Positions 28,107 through 41,081 of a stretch of 64,000 bases of DNA are shown here, one piece after another (position 1 is the stretch's first letter; each line of letters opens with the position of its first letter). This DNA comes from Seongchinamella unica (GTDB lineage Bacteria > Pseudomonadota > Gammaproteobacteria > Pseudomonadales > Halieaceae). The position numbers and the translations under genes are program-made. Below the pieces are notes generated by a model that did not search any database, was not told the DNA's origin, and saw only the letters and a program-made list of their open reading frames with translations. Location of the stretch: assembly GCF_004354085.1 (NCBI RefSeq), contig NZ_SMSE01000001.1, forward strand, positions 109,335 through 173,334, given 5' to 3'.

Positions 28107-29576
28107 CTAGAGCAGCACTATATCGAAGTGTTCCGGGTTATTGTCAGGCTCGACCCGGAGAGTGATAGTTTTACCGATAAACTCCTGGAGATCTGCAACA
28201 TTGGCGGATTCCTCGTCCAGCAGGCGGTCAATGACCCCCTGAGTGGCCAGCACCATCAGCGTGTCGTTGTCATAGGCCCGGGCGTCACGCATGATCTCCC
28301 GGAAAATCTCGTAGCAAACGGTTTCCGCGGTCTTCAGCACGCCCCTGCCGTTGCAGACAGGACAGTCCTCGCACAGCAGCTGCTCCAGGCTTTCCCGGGT
28401 GCGCTTGCGGGTCATTTCTATCAAACCCAGCTCCGAGACACCGGTTATCTTGTTACGGGCCGGATCGCGGGCCATGGCCTTCTCCAGTGCCCGGTGCACC
28501 TGCCGCCGGTGCTCCTCGTCGCGCATGTCGATAAAATCGACAATGATAATGCCACCCAGGTTGCGCACCCGCAGCTGGCGGGCCAGCATGGATGCCGCCT
28601 CCAGGTTGGTCTTGAATATGGTCTCTTCCAGGTTGCGCCGGCCCACATAAGAGCCGGTATTCACATCGATGGTGGTCATCGCCTCGGTCTGGTCAATAAT
28701 CAGGTAGCCGCCGGACTTGAGTTCTACCTTGCGGCTCAGGGCCCGCTGCAACTCTTCCTCGATGCCGTGCAGATCGAACAGCGGGCGCTCTCCCGGGTAG
28801 TGTTCCAGCAGCCCGGATACCTCGGGCATATACTCGGCGCAGAACTCCTGCAGGGCGGTGAAGCTTTCGCGGCTGTCTACCAGAATGCGCTCGACGCCCG
28901 GGCGGGCCAGGTCGCGCACAGTGCGCAGGTGCAAGGCCAGGTCGGTGTACAGCAGTTCGGCCTTGCGCGCGGCCTTGGCACGCCGGGACACTGCCGCCCA
29001 CAGGCGTTTGAGGAAGCGCAGGTCGGCCCGTATCTCGTCCAGGCCGACGCCTTCGGCGGCGGTGCGCAGAATATAGCCGCCCTCCCCGCTCATCTCCTCC
29101 AGCTCAAGCCCCTGTGCCAGCAGCTGCTGCAGGCGCTCACGTTCCTCGGCGTCGTCAATACGCTGGGATACTCCCACGTGTCTGCTCTGGGGCATGAACA
29201 CCAGATAGCGTGAGGAGACCGATAATTCGGTGGTAAGGCGGGCCCCCTTGCTGCCCAGGGGGTCCTTGGTCACCTGGACGATGACTTTCTTACCCTCGTG
29301 GAGGAAATCACCGATCGCATCGGAGGCACGAGAGCGGCTCTCTGATCCCGGGACGTAGATGTCCGACACATGAATGAAACTGGTGCGCTCGGCGCCGATA
29401 TCGACAAAGGCCGCCTGCATACCCGGCAACACCCGGACCACTTTGCCCGCATAGATATTGCCCACCATGCCCTTACTGGCACTGCGTTCGATATGAATAT
29501 CCTGGGTGGCCCCGTTATCGACCACCGCCACCCGTGTTTCCATGGGTGTTACGTTGACCAGGATTTCCTCACTCAC
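28107..29576 (-). CDS. rng: Ribonuclease G
   Basis: RNase G is a single-strand endoribonuclease of the RNase E family that matures the 16S rRNA 5' end. The 489-residue product has an S1 RNA-binding domain (GNIYAGKVVRVLPGMQAAFVDIGAERTSFIHVSDI), the 5'-sensor region, the metal-binding catalytic motifs TIDVNTGSYVG and IIVDFIDM, and the CPVCNGRG zinc-link that joins two subunits. There is no RNase E-type C-terminal scaffold. It overlaps maf by eight bases at its start. Confidence 0.97.
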   Translation of the reverse strand: MSEEILVNVTPMETRVAVVDNGATQDIHIERSASKGMVGNIYAGKVVRVLPGMQAAFVDIGAERTSFIHVSDIYVPGSESRSRASDAIGDFLHEGKKVIVQVTKDPLGSKGARLTTELSVSSRYLVFMPQSRHVGVSQRIDDAEERERLQQLLAQGLELEEMSGEGGYILRTAAEGVGLDEIRADLRFLKRLWAAVSRRAKAARKAELLYTDLALHLRTVRDLARPGVERILVDSRESFTALQEFCAEYMPEVSGLLEHYPGERPLFDLHGIEEELQRALSRKVELKSGGYLIIDQTEAMTTIDVNTGSYVGRRNLEETIFKTNLEAASMLARQLRVRNLGGIIIVDFIDMRDEEHRRQVHRALEKAMARDPARNKITGVSELGLIEMTRKRTRESLEQLLCEDCPVCNGRGVLKTAETVCYEIFREIMRDARAYDNDTLMVLATQGVIDRLLDEESANVADLQEFIGKTITLRVEPDNNPEHFDIVLL

Positions 29577-30162
29577 TCTTTACCTCCAGCGCGCCGGCAA
29601 TACCCCGCGCCGACAGCAACCGCCAGGTCTGGGCGAGGGGCAGGCCCACCACATTACTGTAGCTGCCCTCAATGGAACTGACAAAAGCCCCCGCCAGGCC
29701 CTGGATGCCATAACCGCCGGCCTTGTCCCAGGGCTCGTCGGTAGCGAGGTAAGCCTCGCACATTTCCCGGCTGAGCTGGATAAACTCGACCCGGGTCTCA
29801 ACCAGCTCACCCTCGCTGCCCCCTTCGGGCGTGTGCAGGCAGAGGCCGGTGAGTACCGAGTGGCTGCGTCCACTGAGTCTGGCCAACATGCCCAGGCCTT
29901 CAAACCGGTCCGCGGGCTTGCCCAGCACATCCTCGTCGATGACGACCGAGGTGTCGGCCGCCAGCACCGCGATTTGCTCCCCGCCGTGGCGGGCAGCCAC
30001 GGCCGCGGCCTTCTCCCGGGCCATTCGCAACACGTAGTCGCCGGGCTTTTCCCCATCCCGCCGGCTTTCATCGATGTCGGCGGGCTCGCAGCGGTAGCTC
30101 ACGCCAATCTGGTCCAGTAATTCACTGCGGCGGGGGGACGCGGAAGCTAGAATCAGGTCCAT
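29569..30162 (-). CDS. maf: Maf-family nucleotide pyrophosphatase (dTTP/UTP)
   Basis: Maf proteins hydrolyse non-canonical or pyrimidine nucleoside triphosphates and can act as a septation brake. The 197-residue product has LILASASPRRSELLDQIG at the N-terminus, VLAADTSVVIDEDVLGKP in the middle and WDKAGGYGIQGLAGAFVSSIEGSYSNVVGLPL near the end. The YhdE subfamily is inferred mainly from position between mreD and rng. The start is one base after the mreD stop. Confidence 0.96.
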   Translation of the reverse strand: MDLILASASPRRSELLDQIGVSYRCEPADIDESRRDGEKPGDYVLRMAREKAAAVAARHGGEQIAVLAADTSVVIDEDVLGKPADRFEGLGMLARLSGRSHSVLTGLCLHTPEGGSEGELVETRVEFIQLSREMCEAYLATDEPWDKAGGYGIQGLAGAFVSSIEGSYSNVVGLPLAQTWRLLSARGIAGALEVKSE

Positions 30163-30163
30163 A

Positions 30164-30652
30164 TCAGGTCACCCGGAAACTGCGGCGCATACCACGCAGC
30201 AAATGAAGAACGAAAGGCCAGAGCAGGGCGCTGGAAAACGCCGGTAACAGGAACAGCATTGTTGTCGCGCCAGCCCCTTCCAGATTCTGCACCCACTGGC
30301 AGATCATCTGGTTGATACCCACCAGCACGAAGACCACGCCGGACTGCTGGATCACGCTGAACACCCTCAGTCGCTGGTACAGCAGCAAGGCCAACAGGGC
30401 GATGACAACAAGGGCGAAAGCGTTCTGCCCCATCACCGCACCCTCGACGACATCGAACATCAGGCCCAGGCCAAGCGCCGTCACCAGGCCCACCCGATGG
30501 GGCAGCGCAATGACCCAGTAAATCAGCACCAGGGCCACCCACTCCGGTCGCCCCCAGGCAAGCCACTGGGGCAGGGGCAATACGGCCAGGCAGAGGGCGC
30601 AGAAGAAGCTGGCAAGTATCAGCCAGTAGCCATGGGGCCCCTGGTCGACCAA
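30164..30652 (-). CDS. mreD: Rod shape-determining protein MreD
   Basis: MreD is an integral membrane part of the elongasome. The 162-residue product has about five helices and the family's ending LLRGMRRSFRV. Motifs include PEWVALVLIYWVIALPHRVG and LGLMFDVVEGAVMGQNAFALV. It lies between mreC and maf, three bases after the mreC stop. Confidence 0.95.
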   Translation of the reverse strand: MVDQGPHGYWLILASFFCALCLAVLPLPQWLAWGRPEWVALVLIYWVIALPHRVGLVTALGLGLMFDVVEGAVMGQNAFALVVIALLALLLYQRLRVFSVIQQSGVVFVLVGINQMICQWVQNLEGAGATTMLFLLPAFSSALLWPFVLHLLRGMRRSFRVT

Positions 30653-30655
30653 GAA

Positions 30656-31492
30656 TCAGTCTCCCCCGGTCTGTTTGGCGGTAAACACCAACAACACATG
30701 GCGACTGCGCTCCAAAGCAGCGCTGGGAGTGGCGACGATCCGGGCGAACGCCTGGCCCGGATCGCGCTCGATTTCACTGACCACCCCCACCGGGTAACCC
30801 ACCGGAAACCGTCCTCCCAGGCCGGAGGTGACCAGCAGGTCACCTTGCTCTATGTCGGTGGTTGCCGAGACGTGGTGAATCTCCAGGGAGGTCAGGCTGC
30901 CGGTACCCTCGGCGATCGCCCTCACCCCGTTGCGATTCACCTGTACGGGTATGGAATGGGTAGCATCAGTAATCAGCAGGGCTTTGGAAATCAGCGGACT
31001 GACCTCGACGATCTGTCCCAGCAGGCCGTCGGCATCAATCAGCGGCTGGCCGACAAAAACCCCGTCCTGCTCGCCCTTGTTGAGCACCAGTTGATGGCGC
31101 ACCGGGTCCGGGGATACGCCGATCAGCTCTGCCACCAGGACGTCGTCTCGCAACATCGCGGACGAGTTCAGCAGGGCACGCAGGCGCACATTTTCTGCCT
31201 GCAGGGAGGCCATCTGGTGCGAGCGTCCCTCGAGCACCAGGTTCTGGCGGCGCAATTGCTCGTTCTCTTCCTGCAATTCTCCCCGGCTCACCAGGTGCTC
31301 CTGATTCCACTCATACACACGGGAAGGCAGGTCCGCCACCCAGTAGACCGGGGCAGCGAAAATTTCCAGCAGCGAACGGGCATTTTTCAGGGCGTTGAAG
31401 CGCAGGTCAGCCGCGAGCAGAGCCACGACTACCAGCGCGACCAGAAACAGGCGCAGCCCCAGTGTGGACTCTTTAACGAATAGTGGCTTGAT
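30656..31492 (-). CDS. mreC: Rod shape-determining protein MreC with apparent ATC start
   Basis: MreC is the bitopic elongasome protein that activates the PBP2-RodA pair. From the ATC at 31492 the product is 278 residues: a short cytoplasmic start (KPLFVKES), a membrane helix, a coiled coil (about 70-110, rich in E, Q, L) and the two-barrel periplasmic domain ending TSGLGGRFPVGYPVGVVSEI. In E. coli the protein begins MKPIFSRGPSL, so the ATC lies exactly where the initiator Met should be. A GAGGAG box sits five bases upstream, and an in-frame TGA lies four codons before it. The first ATG/GTG/TTG in frame is GTG 31426, which would remove most of the membrane helix. Confidence 0.92.
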   Translation of the reverse strand: MKPLFVKESTLGLRLFLVALVVVALLAADLRFNALKNARSLLEIFAAPVYWVADLPSRVYEWNQEHLVSRGELQEENEQLRRQNLVLEGRSHQMASLQAENVRLRALLNSSAMLRDDVLVAELIGVSPDPVRHQLVLNKGEQDGVFVGQPLIDADGLLGQIVEVSPLISKALLITDATHSIPVQVNRNGVRAIAEGTGSLTSLEIHHVSATTDIEQGDLLVTSGLGGRFPVGYPVGVVSEIERDPGQAFARIVATPSAALERSRHVLLVFTAKQTGGD

Positions 31493-31497
31493 GTCGT

Positions 31498-31503
31498 CTC
31501 CTC
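31498..31503 (-). promoter_or_regulatory. Shine-Dalgarno that places the mreC start at ATC
   Basis: On the minus strand GAGGAG is followed by ACGAC and then ATC. Strength and spacing are ideal for initiation at the ATC and too far (over 65 bases) from the GTG at 31426. Confidence 0.6.
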
Positions 31504-31537
31504 AGCGATTCCTGCGGGAATTCCGGGGACAGTTTAC

Positions 31538-32808
<1,271 letters not shown>

Positions 32809-33096
32809 ATGGCTATCGAGCAAGACGAAATTGGAAAAATTGCGGAACTCGCGCGTATCCGCATCGCCGAAGAACAAATCGGCGAGGTCACCCAGCGGAT
32901 TACCGAAATCCTGGGCATGGTGGACCAGCTGCAGGCCGCCGACACCGCTGGTGTTGAGCCCATGGCCAATCCACTGGACGCCACCCAGCGCCTGCGCGAA
33001 GACGAGGTCACCGAAATCAATCGCCGTGAGGCTTTCCAGGCCATCGCACCGGCCGTCGAGAACGGCCTCTACCTCGTACCCAAAGTTATTGAATAA
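32809..33096 (+). CDS. gatC: Asp-tRNA(Asn)/Glu-tRNA(Gln) amidotransferase subunit C
   Basis: GatC is the small belt subunit that holds GatA and GatB together. The 95-residue product has [54 protein letters not shown] and ends in [20 protein letters not shown], the standard C-terminus. ATG 32809 gives normal length; the open frame upstream is not family-like. It is first in gatC-gatA-gatB. Confidence 0.96.
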   Translation: MAIEQDEIGKIAELARIRIAEEQIGEVTQRITEILGMVDQLQAADTAGVEPMANPLDATQRLREDEVTEINRREAFQAIAPAVENGLYLVPKVIE

Positions 33097-33119
33097 CGCC
33101 GCCCCAGGAAACCACAGCA

Positions 33120-34579
<1,460 letters not shown>

Positions 34580-34580
<1 letters not shown>

Positions 34581-36022
34581 TGCAGTGGGAAACGGTTATC
34601 GGTCTGGAAGTGCACCTGCAACTGGCCACGCAGTCAAAAATTTTTTCCGGGTCGCCCATTGCCTTTGGAGCCGAGCCCAACACCCAGGCCAGCGCCGTCG
34701 ACCTGGCCATGCCGGGCATGCTGCCGGTGCTCAACGCTGAGGCCGTGCGTATGGCAGTGATGTTTGGCCTGGGTATCGACGCCGAAATCGGTATGCGCTC
34801 GGTATTTGACCGCAAGAACTACTTTTACCCGGACCTGCCCAAGGGCTACCAGATCAGCCAGTTTTCCGACCCCATCGTCGGCAAGGGGGAATTCGAAATC
34901 CAGCTGGAGGACGGCAGCACCCGACAGATCGGCATCACCCGCGCCCACCTGGAGGAAGACGCCGGCAAATCACTGCATGAAGACTTTCACGGCATGACCG
35001 GCATCGACCTGAACCGCGCCGGCACTCCACTGCTGGAAATTGTCAGTGAGCCGGACATTCGCTCCGCGGCAGAGGCGGTGGCCTACCTCAAGGCCCTGCA
35101 CAGCCTGGTGACCTATCTGGGTATTTCCGACGGCAATATGGCCGAGGGTTCCATGCGCTGTGACATCAATATTTCCCTGCGACCGCAAGGCCAGGCGGAG
35201 TATGGCACCCGGGCGGAAATCAAGAACGTCAACTCGTTCCGCTTTGTCGAGCGCGCCATTCGCCACGAAGTGGAGCGCCAGTCCGACATTCTCGAGGACG
35301 GTGGCAAGGTGGTACAGGAAACCCGGCTCTACGATGCCGACCGCGATGAGACCCGGCCCATGCGGAGCAAGGAAGTAGCCAACGATTACCGCTACTTCCC
35401 GGAACCCGACCTGCTGCCGATCGTCATCGACGAGGCGTACGTGGCGGCGATCAGGGACACCCTGCCCGAGTTACCGACCGCCAAGCGACACCGGTTTATG
35501 GACCAGTACGGACTCTCTGCCTACGACGCCAACGTGCTGGCAGACAGCCGCGAGCTGGCGGACTACTACGAGACTGTGGTGAGCGCCTGTGGTGACGCCA
35601 AGATCGCCGCCAACTGGGTACAGGTGGAACTGCTGGGCCAACTCAACAAAGCAGAACTGGCGATCAACGCCAGTCCGGTGTCGGCAACGGATCTCGGTGG
35701 CCTCATCGTCCGTATTCTCGACAACAGCATCTCCGGGAAAATTGCCAAGCAGGTATTCGAGGCCATGTGGCAGGGCGAGGGCAGCGCGGATGAGGTGATC
35801 GACGCCAGGGGCCTGAAACAGGTCTCTGACAGCGGCGCACTGGAAGCCATGGTGGATGACGTGATTGCCAACAATAGCGCCCAGGTGGAACAGTATCTGG
35901 CCGCCGACGAGGGCAAGCGCAAAAAACTGGTCGGGTTTTTCGTCGGCCAGGTCATGAAGGTATCCAAAGGCCAGGCAAACCCACAAATGGTCAATCAGCT
36001 ACTGGCGAAAAAACTGGGCTGA
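34580..36022 (+). CDS. gatB: Asp-tRNA(Asn)/Glu-tRNA(Gln) amidotransferase subunit B
   Basis: GatB is the kinase/transamidase subunit that activates the misacylated amino acid on tRNA. The 480-residue product begins [22 protein letters not shown] and carries the cradle domain with [15 protein letters not shown], the [13 protein letters not shown] motif, [14 protein letters not shown], and the helical and YqeY-like C-terminal domains ending [18 protein letters not shown]. The overlap with gatA implies coupled translation. Confidence 0.98.
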
Positions 36023-36041
36023 ATAGAGTGAGAGTTTCCGA

Positions 36042-36332
36042 ATGAAGAAAGACAAGCAAAAAGTACTCGACGAGGTCTGGACAGAGGACCACGTAAAAAG
36101 CTTCCTCGAGGTCCGGCCGCACGATGGCAGTAACGAGGATTTTCACATGCTGCTCAAGGCCTACCAGAGCATGCGGGCAGCTGATTTTGAGTTGTTCGTG
36201 GGCTTTTTCAACGCCCAGCAACGCGATATCAATGCCCGCGGGCCCGACGGCGAAACCGTCATGGAGATCATTTCCAGGCACCGTCACGGCGCCGGGTATG
36301 CCGATATACTGAAGGCCGCCGGCGCGGGCTGA
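36042..36332 (+). CDS. PA4642-family conserved protein, function unknown
   Basis: The 96-residue product resembles the small Pseudomonas PA4642-type proteins: a charged N-terminus (MKKDKQKVLDEVWTEDHVKSFL), then FHMLLKAYQSMRAADFELFVGFF and a half resembling an ankyrin-like repeat (INARGPDGETVMEIISRHRHGAGYADILKAAGA). There is no signal or membrane segment, so it should be cytoplasmic. It follows gatB by 19 bases and is probably co-transcribed. It converges with the MAPEG gene; a short AGCGC-GCGCT inverted repeat lies between the stops. Function is not known to me. Confidence 0.8.
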   Translation: MKKDKQKVLDEVWTEDHVKSFLEVRPHDGSNEDFHMLLKAYQSMRAADFELFVGFFNAQQRDINARGPDGETVMEIISRHRHGAGYADILKAAGAG

Positions 36333-36337
36333 AGCGC

Positions 36338-36766
36338 TTACAGCGCTGCCAGAAAAATCCTCACCACCATCACCCATACGGCCAGTGACGACAGCAGGTA
36401 GACCAGAAAGCGGTGCATGACCCGGTTGTAGCTGCAGTGAATCAGGCTGTGGAGGATCCTGCCGCACACGAACACCCAGGCACAGGTCACGTGCAGACTG
36501 TCGACCTGGCCGAACAGGGTGAGGTAGAAACAGGTGACATAAAACACCACCGGCATCTCAAACAGGTTTTTGAAGTTGTTGGCGGCGGCGGACACATCGC
36601 CGGGGATGAGCGCCTGCACCTCCGCCGGTGTTTTCAACTGTTCCGCATCGACCTTGTTGGCGGTCAGGTAGCTCATCCTGGTGACGAACAGGGTAACCCA
36701 TACCACCAGCGTTAATACCAGCATGACTGCGACCGGCAAGGCCAGCTCATTACTTAACAGCTCCAT
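36338..36766 (-). CDS. MAPEG-family membrane protein
   Basis: The 142-residue product is a four-helix membrane protein of the MAPEG family (membrane-associated proteins in eicosanoid and glutathione metabolism). Key features are the NNFKNLFEMPVVFYV segment, with the conserved Asn/Glu-Pro of the glutathione-binding region, and the helix with FVCGRILHSLIHCSYNRVMHRF. Bacterial members are mostly uncharacterised; some have glutathione transferase or peroxidase activity. It stands alone on the minus strand. Confidence 0.88.
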   Translation of the reverse strand: MELLSNELALPVAVMLVLTLVVWVTLFVTRMSYLTANKVDAEQLKTPAEVQALIPGDVSAAANNFKNLFEMPVVFYVTCFYLTLFGQVDSLHVTCAWVFVCGRILHSLIHCSYNRVMHRFLVYLLSSLAVWVMVVRIFLAAL

Positions 36767-36909
36767 CGGTTCACCTCACGTGACGGTTTGTGTCGCCAAC
36801 CTTCAAGTGGACAATATAGCACCGCATCCGGAGATATTCAGAGGTGCCCTGCGGCAGCCGATTTGCTATCCTACCGGCCCCAAAAAATTGCGCTGCGACA
36901 GGACATCAG

Positions 36910-37266
36910 GTGATTACCCTATACGGCATCAAAAATTGCGACACGGTCAAAAAAGCCCGGAAATGGCTGCAAGAGCGAGGTATCGAGTATCGCTTTCACG
37001 ATGTGCGCGAGGAGGGCCTGAGCCGGGAAACCGTTAGCCGCTGGCTGGATGAGCTGGGCTGGGAAACCCTGGTAAACAAGCGCAGCACCACCTGGAAAGG
37101 GCTGGATCAGGCAGTTCGCGACAACATGGATGAGGACACCGCGCTGGATATCATTGTTGCCCAGCCAACCCTGTTCAAACGACCGCTGCTGGACATCGGG
37201 CACGAACGCCATTGCGGTTTTTCCGCGGCACGCTACCAGGACATCTTTAATCATCACACCCTGTAG
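36910..37266 (+). CDS. ArsC/Spx-like thioredoxin-fold protein (YffB type)
   Basis: The 118-residue product begins at GTG 36910 with ITLYGIKNCDTVKKARKWLQERGIEYRFHDVREEGL. It has the single N-terminal Cys of the ArsC/Spx fold (NCDT), then NKRSTTWKGLD and FKRPLLDIG. YffB-type proteins are predicted glutathione-linked reductases rather than arsenate reductases; the gene commonly precedes dapD or dapE in this class, as here. An ATG 22 codons upstream is in frame but that extension is not family-like. Confidence 0.9.
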   Translation: MITLYGIKNCDTVKKARKWLQERGIEYRFHDVREEGLSRETVSRWLDELGWETLVNKRSTTWKGLDQAVRDNMDEDTALDIIVAQPTLFKRPLLDIGHERHCGFSAARYQDIFNHHTL

Positions 37267-37290
37267 GGTGCATCGAACACAGGTATTACA

Positions 37291-38310
37291 ATGACAGATT
37301 CCGCTTTTGCCTTCGGACTGGGCGTGGGCACCCAGAACAGCAAGGGTGAGTGGCTGGAAGTCTTCTTCCCCTCCCCCTTACTGGCACCCTCCACAGAACT
37401 GCAGGCTGCGGCAGCCGGTTTTGACAGCAACACCGAGCTGGACGAAACCCAGTTGCGCGCACTGCAAACGGCGCTGAGCAAAGCCGGGGCCAACGACCAG
37501 GCGGCGCTGGCCGGACGCCTGCGAGACAACGGACGCCCGGCGGTGGCCGTGCTGCTGACTGAAGACGGCCCACCGGCCAACGTGCCGGAGGGCTACCTGA
37601 AGCTGCACCTGCTGTCGCACCGACTGGTCAAGCCCCACGGGACCAACCTGGACGGCCTGTTTGGTGTACTGCCCAATGTCGCCTGGACCAACGAGGGCGC
37701 GGTGGACGTCAACGAACTCGCCGAACGCCAGCTGTCCGCCAGGCTTCGCGGTGACCTGCTGGAGGTGAGCAGTGTCGACAAGTTCCCGAAAATGACCAAC
37801 TACGTCGTGCCCGCCGGCGTTCGCATCGCCCACACCGCCCGGGTGAGGCTCGGCGCCCACCTGGGCGAAGGCACGACCATCATGCATGAAGGCTTCGTCA
37901 ATTTTAACGCCGGTACCGAGGGGCCCGGCATGATCGAGGGTCGTATTTCCGCCGGCGTGATGGTTGGCCAGGGCTCAGACCTTGGCGGCGGCTGTTCCAC
38001 CATGGGCACCCTGTCCGGCGGCGGCAACATCGTTATTTCCGTGGGCAGGGAATGCCTTATCGGGGCCAACGCCGGCATCGGCATTCCCCTGGGCGACAGG
38101 TGCACCGTGGAGGCCGGCCTGTTCGTCACCGCCGGCACCAAGGTCACCATGCTGGACGCCGATGGCATGCCGGTGGAAACCATCAGGGCCAGGGACCTGG
38201 CTGGCAAGCCAGACCTGCTGTTCCGGCGCAATTCCACGACCGGTGCCGTCGAGTGCCTGACCAACCGTTCCGCGATTGAGCTCAACGAGGAGCTGCACGC
38301 CCACAACTAG
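37291..38310 (+). CDS. dapD: Tetrahydrodipicolinate N-succinyltransferase
   Basis: DapD adds succinyl from succinyl-CoA to tetrahydrodipicolinate in the succinylase route to diaminopimelate and lysine. The 339-residue product is the longer Pseudomonas/actinobacterial-type DapD, not the 274-residue enteric type. It has an N-terminal alpha/beta domain and a left-handed beta-helix of hexapeptide repeats (about 165-290), with TTIMHEGFVNFNAGTEG, DLGGGCSTMGTLSGGGNIVISVG and LIGANAGIGIPLGD. dapE follows after 12 bases. Confidence 0.95.
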   Translation: MTDSAFAFGLGVGTQNSKGEWLEVFFPSPLLAPSTELQAAAAGFDSNTELDETQLRALQTALSKAGANDQAALAGRLRDNGRPAVAVLLTEDGPPANVPEGYLKLHLLSHRLVKPHGTNLDGLFGVLPNVAWTNEGAVDVNELAERQLSARLRGDLLEVSSVDKFPKMTNYVVPAGVRIAHTARVRLGAHLGEGTTIMHEGFVNFNAGTEGPGMIEGRISAGVMVGQGSDLGGGCSTMGTLSGGGNIVISVGRECLIGANAGIGIPLGDRCTVEAGLFVTAGTKVTMLDADGMPVETIRARDLAGKPDLLFRRNSTTGAVECLTNRSAIELNEELHAHN

Positions 38311-40197
<1,887 letters not shown>

Positions 40198-40260
40198 TAT
40201 GGGTATCTCCTGTTAGGTCGTTGCCGGGGATAGTAGCGGTTAGCGCCGGGGCTGTCCCTG

Positions 40261-41067
40261 TCAATTGAGGCCGGAAAGCACATGCACATCATAGCGCACG
40301 GCCTTACCCTTGATGCTGTGGGAGGGTTTCACGTCGGCCAGGGAAGCGGCCCTGGGCGGGCGCTTGACCACCACCCTCGCCACCGGACTGGCCAGAGCCC
40401 AGTGCAACAGGTCCTCGTTGCTGTCCGGCTCCTCCTGCAACAGGAACTGGAACAGGGCCATCTCCTTCTTCACGGCTGCGCGCTGATCGCGCTGCCTGAA
40501 CATCGGGTCCAGGTAGATCACGTCAAAGTCCTGCAATTGTTCCGCCGGCAGTTCCATGGCATCGCTCGCCACCAGGGTCATGCGGGCGGCTGCGCCGGCA
40601 AGCCAGGGGTCGGTAGACGACTGAGCCAGCTGCAGACCACTGCGGAGCATGGCCGCCACCACCGGGTGGCGCTCACACAGGGTGACCTGCGCGCCCAGGT
40701 CAGCGAGTACAAAACTGTCGCGCCCCAGACCGGCGGTCGCGTCGAAAACGCGGAGCCCGTCTTTCTTGCCGATGCCGACCGCCCTGCCCAGTAACTCGTT
40801 GTGCCCCGCACCCCGACGATGACGCATAGTCGATTCGCCAAAGTCGACGCTGACCGGTCCCGGAGCCTGCTTGCCGGTCAGCTGCAGTGCAATCCCATTG
40901 ACATACACCAGCAGCACGGCCCTTGCCGAGGTGCAGCGACGGGGGTCGGTAGACAGCGGCAGCAAAGGCAGGTCCAGTTCTTCTGCCAGTTCGCCCGCCG
41001 GACCGCGGGACAGATCGTCCCCCGGACAAACGGCCAATAAGGAGGGCGCTGGTGGTGTTTTCTTCAC
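40261..41067 (-). CDS. rsmJ: 16S rRNA (guanine1516-N2)-methyltransferase
   Basis: RsmJ methylates G1516 of 16S rRNA using SAM. The 268-residue product has the diagnostic FDATAGLGRDSFVLADLG SAM-binding motif I, the VTLCERHPVVAAMLRSGL segment, and the catalytic-site YLDPMFRQRDQRA; it ends with VKRPPRAASLADVKPSHSIKGKAVRYDVHVL, typical of the family. It lies 14 bases downstream of the cyclase-like gene and may be co-transcribed with it. Confidence 0.95.
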   Translation of the reverse strand: MKKTPPAPSLLAVCPGDDLSRGPAGELAEELDLPLLPLSTDPRRCTSARAVLLVYVNGIALQLTGKQAPGPVSVDFGESTMRHRRGAGHNELLGRAVGIGKKDGLRVFDATAGLGRDSFVLADLGAQVTLCERHPVVAAMLRSGLQLAQSSTDPWLAGAAARMTLVASDAMELPAEQLQDFDVIYLDPMFRQRDQRAAVKKEMALFQFLLQEEPDSNEDLLHWALASPVARVVVKRPPRAASLADVKPSHSIKGKAVRYDVHVLSGLN

Positions 41068-41081
41068 CCGGGAAATAACGC

